Assembly (NCBI GenBank): GCA_021780705.1
Contig: JAJXYG010000306.1
Span: 1 to 12,429, forward strand
DNA from: Bacteroidota bacterium
Lineage (GTDB): Bacteria > Bacteroidota > Bacteroidia > Chitinophagales > Chitinophagaceae
DNA: 12,429 nucleotides
Reading direction: 5' to 3'
Shown here: positions 1 to 6,787 of the stretch, in pieces
Layout: every line of letters begins with the position of its first letter
Numbering within the stretch: position 1 is the stretch's first letter
Made by a program: the position numbers and the translations under genes
Notes under the pieces: generated by a model
The model's input: only the letters and a program-made list of their open reading frames with translations
Told to the model about the DNA's origin: nothing
Databases searched by the model: none

Positions 1-88
1 TGATTGTGGAGCGAATGCGTATCGGGCATAATCCCTTCTTGCCCGGTCTCTGCAGATTGATGGTTGCGGCCAGGTTAATTTTGTCCAT
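1..88 (-). CDS. Probable tyrosine recombinase/integrase, N-terminal fragment (cut by window edge)
   Basis: Only the first 29 codons are visible, reading leftward off the window from an ATG at 88-86. An in-frame stop lies 24 nt upstream of that ATG, so the start is well bounded. The fragment begins MDKINLAA and contains PGKKGLCPIRIRST. A Gly-rich turn followed by a Pro-Ile-x-Ile-Arg strand is the pattern seen in the N-terminal arm DNA-binding domain of Bacteroidota phage-type integrases. Its placement, just past the 3' end of a tRNA gene and pointing away from it, is where island and prophage integrases normally sit. If correct, it would cut and rejoin DNA at a tRNA-embedded attachment site. 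The catalytic domain (R-H-R-Y) lies outside the window, so the call rests on a short motif plus context. It could be another protein with a similar beta-strand start. Confidence 0.5.
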   Translation of the reverse strand, partial: MDKINLAATINLQRPGKKGLCPIRIRSTI

Positions 89-106
89 ATCAGGCAAATT
101 TTCCGA

Positions 107-143
107 AAATGTTTAAACTTCTATTTTTTTGGTTTAAACATTT
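107..143. repeat. Perfect 12-bp inverted repeat upstream of the integrase start
   Basis: The arms AAATGTTTAAAC (107-118) and GTTTAAACATTT (132-143) are exact reverse complements separated by 13 nt. Each arm contains the self-complementary octamer GTTTAAAC, so the site can be read both as a stem-loop and as two identical palindromes 21 nt apart. It lies 18 nt upstream of the integrase ATG. That position suits an operator for the integrase promoter or an arm-type recombinase binding site. The function is inference. Confidence 0.6.
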
Positions 144-217
144 GCATAAACATATTTACTAAAAAATGGCACAATATGAAACAAGTAGAATCAGGTGTAA
201 TCAGCCATGGTAAAGAA

Positions 218-240
218 AAAGCCGCTGTAGTAGCGGCTTT
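218..240 (-). terminator. Rho-independent terminator of the tRNA-Arg gene
   Basis: A perfect 9-bp stem (AAAGCCGCT at 218-226, AGCGGCTTT at 232-240) encloses a 5-nt loop. On the minus strand the stem runs into GGCTTTTTCTTT, a good U-tract. It starts 16 nt past the mature 3' end of the tRNA, the expected place for the end of that transcript. The stem could act weakly in the other direction too, but the T-tract is better on the minus strand. Confidence 0.8.
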
Positions 241-256
241 CGGAAAATAATTTCAG

Positions 257-329
257 TGACCCCGGAACGACTCGAACGTTCGACCCACAGCTTAGAAGGC
301 TGTTGCTCTATCCACTGAGCTACGGGGCC
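257..329 (-). tRNA. tRNA-Arg (anticodon TCT)
   Basis: The gene folds as a full 73-nt cloverleaf on the minus strand. The acceptor stem is GGCCCCG/CGGGGTC with one G-U pair. The D stem is GCTC/GAGC, the anticodon stem ACAGC/GCTGT with loop CTTCTAA, the variable region GGGTC, and the T stem GAACG/CGTTC with loop TTCGAGT. The discriminator is A. Anticodon TCT decodes AGA/AGG arginine codons. No CCA is encoded, so it must be added enzymatically. The 3' half faces the integrase fragment, making this gene the probable attachment site of an integrated element. Confidence 0.97.
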
Positions 330-356
330 ATGTAATGAAAAAAGCTAAAAATTGTG

Positions 357-389
357 CAAATATAACTTAATTGGAAAATGAGTGCCAAA
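357..389 (-). promoter_or_regulatory. Bacteroidota-type promoter of tRNA-Arg
   Basis: On the minus strand a TTTG element (389-386) is followed, after a 21-nt spacer, by TATATTTG (364-357). This matches the Bacteroidota primary sigma consensus of TTTG at -33 and TAnnTTTG at -7 with normal spacing. A start about 7 nt downstream would give a leader of roughly 20 nt before the mature tRNA. It is the most complete promoter in the window. Confidence 0.75.
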
Positions 390-445
390 TCAACCGGGAT
401 TTCTTTTGATCCATATAATTTATTGCCAACACGATTTATTGTGCC

Positions 446-2392
446 CTATTTTACCTGTTCCTCCAATTGGACCATCTTCTCAAATAAGGTTTCATAAGTA
501 GCATTGGCCTTGTTGATTTGTTCACAGGTTTGTTTGTAATTTGATTCCTTTTCAAGGAATTTGCCTTTATCCAGATATATATCCGGGGAGGCAAGATCCC
601 TTTCCAGGGAGGACTTCTGCTCCTGTAGTTTAGAGAGCTTTTCTTCCATCTGCTGGAAGTCCCGTTTGGCTTTCTGTATTTGTTTCTCCAATTCCTTTTG
701 CTCCCGGTTTTGTGTGGAATTGGATTGCACCTCCGTTTCCGATGCCTTCTTTTCCTGTTTTCTTTCCTTTTTGGAATTGCTTCCCTGGGCACCGGCTTTT
801 TCCTGTTTCCACCTTTCCCATTCATCATAGGACCCCACAAATTCTTTAATTTGCTGGTCTTCTATTTCCCAGATTTTATTGGCTGTCTGGTTGACAAAAT
901 ACCGGTCGTGGCTCACCAGGATATAGCTTCCTTCATATTTGTTCAGGGCTTCGATCAACAAGTCAACCGAATGCATGTCCAGGTGGTTGGTAGGTTCATC
1001 CAGTAATAGGAAATTGGCCTTACTCACTATGGTTTTGGCCAGCGCCACCCGGGCCTTTTCGCCCCCACTGAGCACCTTGATCTTTTTTTCTACGTCATCC
1101 CCACTGAATAAAAAGCATCCCAGCAGGGTACGCAATTCAAGTTCGGTTTTCCCGCTGCCGCAACCGTTCATTTCTTCCAGTACCGAATTATTCAAATGGA
1201 GGGCCTCCAGTTGATGTTGGGCATAAAATGCATCCCTCACGTTATGGCCTTCTATACGCTCCCCATCAAATCTTTCAATCCCCGCCACGATACGAAGGAG
1301 GGTGGATTTCCCCTTCCCGTTGGCACCAATCAATCCTATCTTGTCACCCCGGTTGATTTCAGCTCCCGTGTGGGAGACGATTTGGACCTCCCCGAAATTC
1401 TTGGTGATGTCCTTGAGGGTGCATAATACCCGTCCCGGGGTCACCCCGACTGAAAAATTGATCCGCATGTTAGGCCGTTCCAGGTCTGTATTTTCAATAC
1501 GATCTAACTTGTCCAGCCTCTTCATAATACTTTGAGCCTGCGCAGCTTTAGAGGCTTTTGCCTTAAATCTTTCCACAAACCGTTCCTGCTGGCGGATATA
1601 ATCCTGCTGGTTTTCATAGGCCCTTTTCTGTAGTTCAATCCGCATTTCCTTTTCCTGCAGGTAATAGGAATAGTTTCCCTGGTAGAAATGCAGTTTTTGC
1701 TGGTAAAGCTCCACCACCTTGGTCACCATGCGATCCAGGAAATACCGGTCATGTGAAACAATAACTACAGCGCCCTGGTAATGCTGCAGGTATTTTTCCA
1801 GCCATTCAATAGAAGGAAGGTCAAGATGGTTGGTAGGTTCATCCAGCAGCAGGACATCGGGTTGCATCAGAATCAGTTTGGCGAGTAAAACTCTCATCCG
1901 CCAACCACCGCTAAATTCTTTATAGGGACGCTGCAGATCCGAATTGAGAAAACCCAATCCCTGGAGGATTTCCTCCGTCCGGTGGTGCATGGTGTATCCG
2001 CCGAGCACTTCAAGCTCATGGAGTTTCTCCCCATATAGGTGGGCCAGGGATTCATCCGACGTCCGCTCCAGTTCATGGCCGATTTCTTCAATTTCCTTTT
2101 CAAGAGCCAGCACCCTTTCGAAAGCGCCTAAGGCAACTTGCAGGATAGAGTCCTCCGTATCAAAACTGAGCAGGTCCTGGTGCAGGAATCCAATGGTAGT
2201 TTCCTTCCCCTTTTCGACGGTTCCTTTGGACGGTTGGTATTGGCCGGTAAGCACTTTCAGCAGGGTGGATTTACCCGTGCCATTATATCCAATCAGCCCG
2301 ATCCGTTCATTGGGTTGTATATGCCAGGTAGCATCCTCCACGATCACACGGGCACCGAATTCAAAAGTAAGGTTTTGTAGTCCTAATAACAT
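446..2392 (-). CDS. ABC-F family ATPase (ribosome-associated, translation factor type)
   Basis: This is a 648-residue protein with two ABC ATPase domains and no membrane segments, the layout of the ABC-F family. Known members bind the ribosomal E site and use ATP hydrolysis to rescue or tune translation. Domain 1 has Walker A GYNGTGKST (about 35-43), signature SGGWR (161-165) and Walker B LLLDEP (181-186) followed by TNHLD. A charged helical interdomain linker covers about 244-300. Domain 2 has Walker A GANGKGKST (356-364), signature LSGGEK (441-446) and Walker B LLLDEP (462-467). A Lys/Glu/Gln-rich tail from about 530 to the end is a predicted coiled coil, as in Uup-like members. I chose the ATG at 2392 over one 30 nt upstream, because the first domain should begin MLLGLQNLTF and because the upstream start would lie before the likely promoter box. 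It stands alone, divergent from the DUF3347 gene. The precise subfamily (Uup, YheS or antibiotic-protection type) cannot be settled by eye, but the unremarkable context favours housekeeping. Confidence 0.93.
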   Translation of the reverse strand: MLLGLQNLTFEFGARVIVEDATWHIQPNERIGLIGYNGTGKSTLLKVLTGQYQPSKGTVEKGKETTIGFLHQDLLSFDTEDSILQVALGAFERVLALEKEIEEIGHELERTSDESLAHLYGEKLHELEVLGGYTMHHRTEEILQGLGFLNSDLQRPYKEFSGGWRMRVLLAKLILMQPDVLLLDEPTNHLDLPSIEWLEKYLQHYQGAVVIVSHDRYFLDRMVTKVVELYQQKLHFYQGNYSYYLQEKEMRIELQKRAYENQQDYIRQQERFVERFKAKASKAAQAQSIMKRLDKLDRIENTDLERPNMRINFSVGVTPGRVLCTLKDITKNFGEVQIVSHTGAEINRGDKIGLIGANGKGKSTLLRIVAGIERFDGERIEGHNVRDAFYAQHQLEALHLNNSVLEEMNGCGSGKTELELRTLLGCFLFSGDDVEKKIKVLSGGEKARVALAKTIVSKANFLLLDEPTNHLDMHSVDLLIEALNKYEGSYILVSHDRYFVNQTANKIWEIEDQQIKEFVGSYDEWERWKQEKAGAQGSNSKKERKQEKKASETEVQSNSTQNREQKELEKQIQKAKRDFQQMEEKLSKLQEQKSSLERDLASPDIYLDKGKFLEKESNYKQTCEQINKANATYETLFEKMVQLEEQVK

Positions 2393-2407
2393 AGCGTAAT
2401 AAGGGCG

Positions 2408-2415
2408 CAAAATTA
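2408..2415 (-). promoter_or_regulatory. Putative -7 box for the ABC-F gene
   Basis: The minus strand reads TAATTTTG, an exact TAnnTTTG match, 15 nt upstream of the chosen ATG at 2392. The implied leader is only about 9 nt. I see no convincing TTTG at the -33 distance, so this is a half-promoter match. It supports the shorter protein start. Confidence 0.45.
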
Positions 2416-2464
2416 CGTCCAATTTTTGGAACCTTTTGGGGCAATTTCGGGTTATTTAATACTG

Positions 2465-2472
2465 TAACTTCG
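2465..2472 (+). promoter_or_regulatory. Putative -7 box for the DUF3347/receptor unit
   Basis: TAACTTCG matches TAnnTTTG with one change and lies 18 nt upstream of the ATG at 2491. A TTTC at 2444-2447 stands 17 nt before it and could serve as a weak -33 element. With the ABC-F box it would make a compact divergent promoter region between 2393 and 2490. Confidence 0.35.
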
Positions 2473-2490
2473 CGCAAAACCTAATTGAAA

Positions 2491-3093
2491 ATGAAGAGGA
2501 TAATTCTGCTTCTGGCCGCAGTGGCGATTCTGCTGGGTATCTGGTGGTTTTTCATCCGCAAGCCGGCTACCCATCCGCACGCACAAAAAGAGGAGGCGAT
2601 CAAGTCTGGCAAACATTCCCAGGCCTTCAATGAAAGCATTCTGAAAGGTATTACCAGTTACCTCTCTATGAAAGACGCATTCGTCCAGGGTGATTCCGGG
2701 GTCATCAAATCCCATTGCCGGGCTTTTATCTCTACTATGGACAGCGTCAACCTGGATGACCTTAAAATGGATTCCTCCTTGATTTATATCACTGCCAAGC
2801 AGGAAGTCAGTGACATCAAATCCAATGCAAGTGCTATCCTTTTGGAAACCTCCCTTACTGAGATGCGGCAGGATTTCAGGATGGTGTCAGAGAACCTGTA
2901 TCCCTTCCTGAAATTAATCGGCTATGAGGGACCTAAATTGTACTGGAAGAACTGTCCCAATGCTTTTGGGGAAACCCTCGAAGGTACTTGGCTAAGTAAT
3001 ACTGCCGTATCTACCAACCCGTATTATAATAAAAATGACCATTCAGGCAAGACCGGCTCCGCCAATTGTGGCGACATCAAAGATTCCCTGTAG
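2491..3093 (+). CDS. DUF3347 domain protein, membrane-anchored, possible metal binding
   Basis: A 200-residue protein. Residues 2-22 form one hydrophobic segment rich in Leu/Ile/Ala/Trp, best read as an N-terminal membrane anchor with the rest in the periplasm. From about 46 to 195 the pattern fits DUF3347: an early YLSMKDAFV stretch (57-65), then a C-terminal block with CPNA (155-158), TWLS (166-169), NPYY (176-179) and a late CG (193-194). DUF3347 domains occur next to or fused to heavy-metal efflux adaptors of the CusB type, and their Cys/Met/His positions are thought to bind copper. Here the usual CPM is CPN, so one presumed ligand is missing, and an insert HSGKTGSAN comes before the last Cys. 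I chose ATG 2491 over an in-frame TTG at 2485. The gene ends 26 nt before the receptor start and probably shares its transcript. A metal role is family inference only. Confidence 0.75.
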   Translation: MKRIILLLAAVAILLGIWWFFIRKPATHPHAQKEEAIKSGKHSQAFNESILKGITSYLSMKDAFVQGDSGVIKSHCRAFISTMDSVNLDDLKMDSSLIYITAKQEVSDIKSNASAILLETSLTEMRQDFRMVSENLYPFLKLIGYEGPKLYWKNCPNAFGETLEGTWLSNTAVSTNPYYNKNDHSGKTGSANCGDIKDSL

Positions 3094-3119
3094 CTAGTTT
3101 TGTATTGATTTTGTGTGTT

Positions 3120-5480
3120 ATGAGTTTTAAACGATCTGTATTCCTACTCTTATTCCTGGTGCCACAATTGGCCATTTGCCAGCGCAATTTCACCCTGAGT
3201 GGTTATGTCAGGGACTCCCTGAGTGGAGAGACCCTGATAGGTGCTACAGTGGGTTTGCAGGGAAAGTCCAAAGGGATTACTTCCAACCAGTTCGGGTTTT
3301 ATTCTATTTCACTACCCAGGGGTACTTATGAATTCGTATGCACCTATGTGGGATATCAGCCCAGGATTTTCCAGGTAACCCTGGACCGGGATGTGGAATA
3401 CAATTTGAACCTGATGCAGAAAGTTATTGAGGAAAAAGCGATTGTCATCTCCGGAAAAAAGAGGGATGCCAATATCAAATCGGCCCAAATGGGCAAGATC
3501 GACCTTTCCATGAATGAGATTAAGGCCATTCCTGCCTTCCTGGGAGAGGTGGATATCCTGAAAACCATCCAATTATTACCGGGTATCCAGAGTGCAGGGG
3601 AGGGGAGTTCCGGATTGTATGTACGCGGTGGTGGCCCGGACCAGAACCTGATTCTCTTGGATGATGCCGTGGTCTATAACACCGGGCATTTGTTTGGATT
3701 TTTCTCCATATTCAATGGAGATGCCATTAATTCCACCTCGTTAATCAAAGGGGGAATGCCTGCCCAATACGGTGGCCGGTTATCCAGTGTCCTGGACATT
3801 TCCATGAAGGAAGGCAATGATAAAAAATACCAGGTTCAAGGCGGGATTGGCCTGATAGCCTCCCGGATTTCAATCCAGGGACCTATCAAAAAGAACCGCG
3901 CTTCTTTCATCGTGTCTGCCCGAAGGACCTATATCGATGCCCTGGTAAAGCCTTTCGTCAAGAAATCCAGTTCCTTCTATGGATCGGGATATTATTTCTA
4001 TGACCTGAACGCCAAAGTGAACTACCGCTTTTCCGATCGTGACCGGCTTTACCTGAGTGGATATTTCGGGAAAGATAAGTTTGATTTTGTCAATGGGCAA
4101 CAGTCCCTGAAGGTCAACATCCCCTGGGGAAATTCCACAGGAACCATCCGTTGGAATCACGTGTTCAATCACCGGTTGTTTTCCAATTCCACCCTGGTAT
4201 ATAATGACTACAAATTCAATTTCGGGGCCAACCAGAACAACTTTCAGCTCAATCTTTTTTCAGGGATCCGGGACTGGAACGCCAAGGAGGATTTTGACTG
4301 GTACCCTGCCGGACATCATAAAGTCAAATTCGGTGGACTCTATACCTTCCATACCTTCATTCCCAATGTAGTGAGCGGTAACCAGGATTCTGTCAAATTC
4401 CAGCCCAATAATGCCCAGAAGAAATATGCCAATGAGGCCGCTGTATACCTGCAGGATGACTGGGACCTCAGTAGCCGGATCCGGGTCAGTGCCGGGATAA
4501 GGGAAAGCCTGTTTCAGCAGGTGGGTCCCTACAAGAGTTATGTAACCGACCAAAATGGCAACCGGCTCGACAGCACCGTATATCCGGGAGGAAAACCGGT
4601 AGTTACTTATTGGGGGTTTGAACCCCGGTTCACCATCCGATATGCCCTAAGTGACGCTACTTCTCTGAAAGCTTCAGTGACCCGGAATTACCAGTATATC
4701 CACCTGGTGAGCAATGCAGGCACCACCCTTCCTACTGATATCTGGGTGCCGAGTACCCGGATCGTCAAGCCCCAGGAAAGCTGGCTTTATTCCACCGGGA
4801 TTTTCCGGAATTTCAATAATAATACGCTGGAGACCTCTTTTGAATTGTATTATAAGCGGATGAGTAACCAGATAGAATACCAGGAAGGATATACGCCGGC
4901 CACCCTGGAAGATTCTGAAAATTTCTTCACGTTTGGGAAAGGATGGAGTTATGGAGCAGAAATCTTCATCAATAAAAAAGAAGGTCGATTGACGGGGTGG
5001 ATAGGATATACGCTCAGCTGGACTTTCAGGCAATTTCCTCAGTTAAATGGCGGCGTGAAATATTACGCCAAGTATGACCGCAGGCATGACCTTTCCTTGG
5101 TTGGGATCTATGATCTTTCACCCAAGTGGAAACTGGCAGGCACCTTTATATACGGATCCGGGAATGCAACCACCCTGCCCCAAAGGTTCTATATCATCCA
5201 GGGGGTGCTTACCCAGCAGTATAGCGCCATCAACGCCTACCGGCTTCCGGCCTATAGCAGGCTCGATCTGTCGGCTACCTACACCCCTAACAAGCATCCG
5301 ACGAGCAAACTGAAAAGCCAGTGGGTGTTTAGTTGTTACAACGCCTTTAACCGGAAAAATCCCTACTTCATTTATTTCAATCAGACCGGAAGTCCCTATG
5401 ACGGAACCCTGAAGGTGCAGGCTAAACAGGTGTCCATTTTCCCGATCATTCCTTCTGTGACCTGGAATTTCAAATTTTAA
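3120..5480 (+). CDS. TonB-dependent outer-membrane receptor with carboxypeptidase-regulatory-like domain
   Basis: A 786-residue outer-membrane transporter that would take up an unidentified ligand using TonB-ExbBD energy. Residues 1-20 are a signal peptide (Lys/Arg, then LLLFLVPQL). Residues 23-105 are a carboxypeptidase-D regulatory-like beta domain (SGYVRDSLSGETLIGATV, with VGYQPR near 77-82). Residues about 120-230 are the plug, with the conserved run LLPGIQS, GLYVRGGGPDQNL and QYGGRLSSVLDI. The rest alternates aromatic and polar residues like a 22-strand barrel and ends in Phe (WNFKF), the usual barrel-insertion signal. It is shorter than SusC proteins (about 1000 residues) and has no SusD partner downstream, which argues against a polysaccharide-utilization locus and for a siderophore, metal or small-molecule receptor. 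ATG 3120 is preferred over an upstream in-frame ATG at 3066, which would overlap the DUF3347 gene and place residues before the signal peptide. Its substrate cannot be read from the sequence. Confidence 0.92.
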   Translation: MSFKRSVFLLLFLVPQLAICQRNFTLSGYVRDSLSGETLIGATVGLQGKSKGITSNQFGFYSISLPRGTYEFVCTYVGYQPRIFQVTLDRDVEYNLNLMQKVIEEKAIVISGKKRDANIKSAQMGKIDLSMNEIKAIPAFLGEVDILKTIQLLPGIQSAGEGSSGLYVRGGGPDQNLILLDDAVVYNTGHLFGFFSIFNGDAINSTSLIKGGMPAQYGGRLSSVLDISMKEGNDKKYQVQGGIGLIASRISIQGPIKKNRASFIVSARRTYIDALVKPFVKKSSSFYGSGYYFYDLNAKVNYRFSDRDRLYLSGYFGKDKFDFVNGQQSLKVNIPWGNSTGTIRWNHVFNHRLFSNSTLVYNDYKFNFGANQNNFQLNLFSGIRDWNAKEDFDWYPAGHHKVKFGGLYTFHTFIPNVVSGNQDSVKFQPNNAQKKYANEAAVYLQDDWDLSSRIRVSAGIRESLFQQVGPYKSYVTDQNGNRLDSTVYPGGKPVVTYWGFEPRFTIRYALSDATSLKASVTRNYQYIHLVSNAGTTLPTDIWVPSTRIVKPQESWLYSTGIFRNFNNNTLETSFELYYKRMSNQIEYQEGYTPATLEDSENFFTFGKGWSYGAEIFINKKEGRLTGWIGYTLSWTFRQFPQLNGGVKYYAKYDRRHDLSLVGIYDLSPKWKLAGTFIYGSGNATTLPQRFYIIQGVLTQQYSAINAYRLPAYSRLDLSATYTPNKHPTSKLKSQWVFSCYNAFNRKNPYFIYFNQTGSPYDGTLKVQAKQVSIFPIIPSVTWNFKF

Positions 5481-5487
5481 GATGGCA

Positions 5488-6588
5488 TTAATTTTTAGGG
5501 GGTGTCTCTCCTGAGGGTGAGGCACTTTCAAATATGACGCTGCCGCTTTTTTCTGTATCTGAATCGATTCTTACCTCATACCTTTTTGTCCCGTCAGTAA
5601 CGATCATCAGGGCCGTATTGGGTGGGATGCTGCCCAGGTTGTCGGCATACATGGTAAGGACGTTCTGCTTCAAATCTTTGTCAAGAGTCAGGTGCAGGGT
5701 GATCGCCTTATCAGAGAGCATCTTGTGCAGCAGGATGATTTTCCCGTTATAAAACACGGTTATGGAATCGCCGTCTATTTCTCCGTTGTCATAGAAGTCC
5801 ACCCTGAAGGTGGGTTGGGTAACTGCAATCGTCTTGAGGATGTCCTTTCTGCGGACCTCAAATCCAGGTGGCACAGTAGCCTGCTTGTCTGGTTTAGGAG
5901 CGGTTATTGTCATGGGTGGGTTCTGGACGGAAAGTTCCACCTTGGGTTCCTTTATGACAACCGGCGGCTTGGGTACCGGACTGGGGGTAGTCTTCATTTT
6001 AAGGGGTGTTCTTTCCTCATGGACAGGTTTCCTGAAGGCGGTACCGGTTTTAGGTTTGGGGGCTGCATGTACGGGTCTGGGTGTTCTTTTCTCATCTTTC
6101 TTTTTCACCGGAGGGTGAAGGACCAGATTCTTAACAATTTTCCGGGAAAGGAAAGTGGTACCATATCCGCAATCCCCTGACTGGTTGGGGGCGGGAATCC
6201 AGGTTCCTTTCAGGACTTCGATATCTCCGCTGTCCTTGTAATACTGCAGCCGGTGGGTCTGAAAGCAATTTTGAAACCCGGGCGGGGTGTTATATTTAAC
6301 CCGGCTGGTTTCAGTGACTACGATTTCCTTGGTTTGGCGGTTCAGGGTGCCTTTTAAGGTACAGATGGTATAATACTTCCGGCTGCCCTCATAGAAATAT
6401 GTATAGGAATATCCAGTGACACTGGACCCTGAGGTCTGCAATTCCAGGACATAATCTATTTTGTTATTGCCAAAACCTGCAAAACTGTAACTGGCTTCTG
6501 TAAAACTCCCCCTCCATTGTCCATTGTAATCCTGGGCATTGGCTGTAATGGCAATCCATAAAAAAAGTGTCAAGTAAATAACCTTCAT
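5488..6588 (-). CDS. Secreted two-domain protein of unknown function with Pro/Lys-rich linker
   Basis: A 366-residue protein I cannot name. Residues 1-18 are a clean signal peptide ending ANA, followed by QDYNGQW. Residues 19-155 look like a small beta-rich, lipocalin-like domain (GQWRGSF, repeated Thr/Tyr/Ser strands, LKGTW at 126-130) with cysteines at 76, 108 and 140. Residues about 156-242 are low-complexity Pro/Lys/Thr linker, resembling a periplasm- or surface-spanning segment. Residues about 245-357 form a second beta domain containing FYDNGEIDGDSITVFYNG and ADNLGSIPPNTALMIVTDG. I recognise this pattern as a recurring C-terminal module in Bacteroidota secreted proteins with no assigned function. 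The gene converges on the receptor with 7 nt between the stops, so it is not in that operon. It is probably periplasmic or surface-exposed. Confidence 0.7.
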   Translation of the reverse strand: MKVIYLTLFLWIAITANAQDYNGQWRGSFTEASYSFAGFGNNKIDYVLELQTSGSSVTGYSYTYFYEGSRKYYTICTLKGTLNRQTKEIVVTETSRVKYNTPPGFQNCFQTHRLQYYKDSGDIEVLKGTWIPAPNQSGDCGYGTTFLSRKIVKNLVLHPPVKKKDEKRTPRPVHAAPKPKTGTAFRKPVHEERTPLKMKTTPSPVPKPPVVIKEPKVELSVQNPPMTITAPKPDKQATVPPGFEVRRKDILKTIAVTQPTFRVDFYDNGEIDGDSITVFYNGKIILLHKMLSDKAITLHLTLDKDLKQNVLTMYADNLGSIPPNTALMIVTDGTKRYEVRIDSDTEKSGSVIFESASPSGETPPKN

Positions 6589-6643
6589 GAGATCCGGTGC
6601 TTAATTGAAAAACAAGGAGGGTATTTCATAAAATCAGCGTCCA

Positions 6644-6658
6644 AACTGGGGTCCAGTT
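6644..6658 (-). repeat. Small hairpin at the predicted 5' end of the secreted-protein mRNA
   Basis: AACTGG (6644-6649) and CCAGTT (6653-6658) form a perfect 6-bp stem with a 3-nt loop, and a bulged extension to CCA/TGG is possible. It lies just downstream of the minus-strand TAAATTTG box, so it would sit at the very 5' end of the transcript. It may protect the mRNA, or it may be chance. Confidence 0.35.
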
Positions 6659-6667
6659 GGTTTTCTA

Positions 6668-6675
6668 CAAATTTA
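6668..6675 (-). promoter_or_regulatory. Putative -7 box for the secreted-protein gene
   Basis: The minus strand reads TAAATTTG, an exact match to the Bacteroidota -7 consensus, 80 nt upstream of the ATG at 6588. The implied leader is about 70 nt. No clear -33 TTTG is seen. Confidence 0.5.
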
Positions 6676-6730
6676 GAAGTAATTAAAAGTTTAACCAGCG
6701 CGCAGGTGATTTCTTTGGCTAAGACTTCGT

Positions 6731-6738
6731 TAAATTTG
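6731..6738 (+). promoter_or_regulatory. Putative -7 box for thrS
   Basis: TAAATTTG is an exact TAnnTTTG match 49 nt upstream of the thrS ATG and is divergent from the minus-strand copy at 6668-6675. A TTTG at 6714-6717 is too close (13 nt) to be a good -33. A TTTC at 6710-6713 stands at 17 nt. The last four bases of the box are part of the hairpin at 6735-6756. Confidence 0.5.
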
Positions 6739-6756
6739 CGGTTTCGTAACCGCAAA
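6735..6756 (+). promoter_or_regulatory. Perfect 9-bp stem-loop in the thrS leader
   Basis: TTTGCGGTT (6735-6743) and AACCGCAAA (6748-6756) are exact reverse complements around the loop TCGT. The structure ends 31 nt before the thrS start codon. There is no T-tract, so it is not a terminator. It could be a DNA operator over the -7 region or, if transcription starts further upstream, an RNA control element. The loop contains CGT, which is also a threonine tRNA anticodon; see the findings for how far that can be taken. Confidence 0.6.
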
Positions 6757-6776
6757 CCAAAATCAAATTCCGTAAC

Positions 6777-6781
6777 AGGAG
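6777..6781 (+). promoter_or_regulatory. Shine-Dalgarno site that fixes the thrS start
   Basis: AGGAG lies 6 nt before ATG 6788. A nearer ATG at 6783 is only 1 nt away and runs into TGA after two codons, so 6788 is the real start. Such a clear SD is unusual in this window. Confidence 0.7.
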
Positions 6782-6787
6782 CATGGC

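Noticed and set aside
166..213. 15-codon plus-strand frame just before the terminator stem
   Set aside because: No SD, no promoter match and no recognisable sequence. The stem downstream is better explained as the minus-strand tRNA terminator.
1944..2399. Long plus-strand frames opposite the ABC-F gene
   Set aside because: They lie antisense to conserved Walker and signature motifs. Their composition is rich in Ser/Arg/Pro, as expected of the shadow of a real gene.
3120..3185. Lipobox in the TonB receptor signal peptide (LAIC)
   Set aside because: The residue before Cys is Ile rather than Gly/Ala/Ser, and receptors of this type are normally cut by signal peptidase I.
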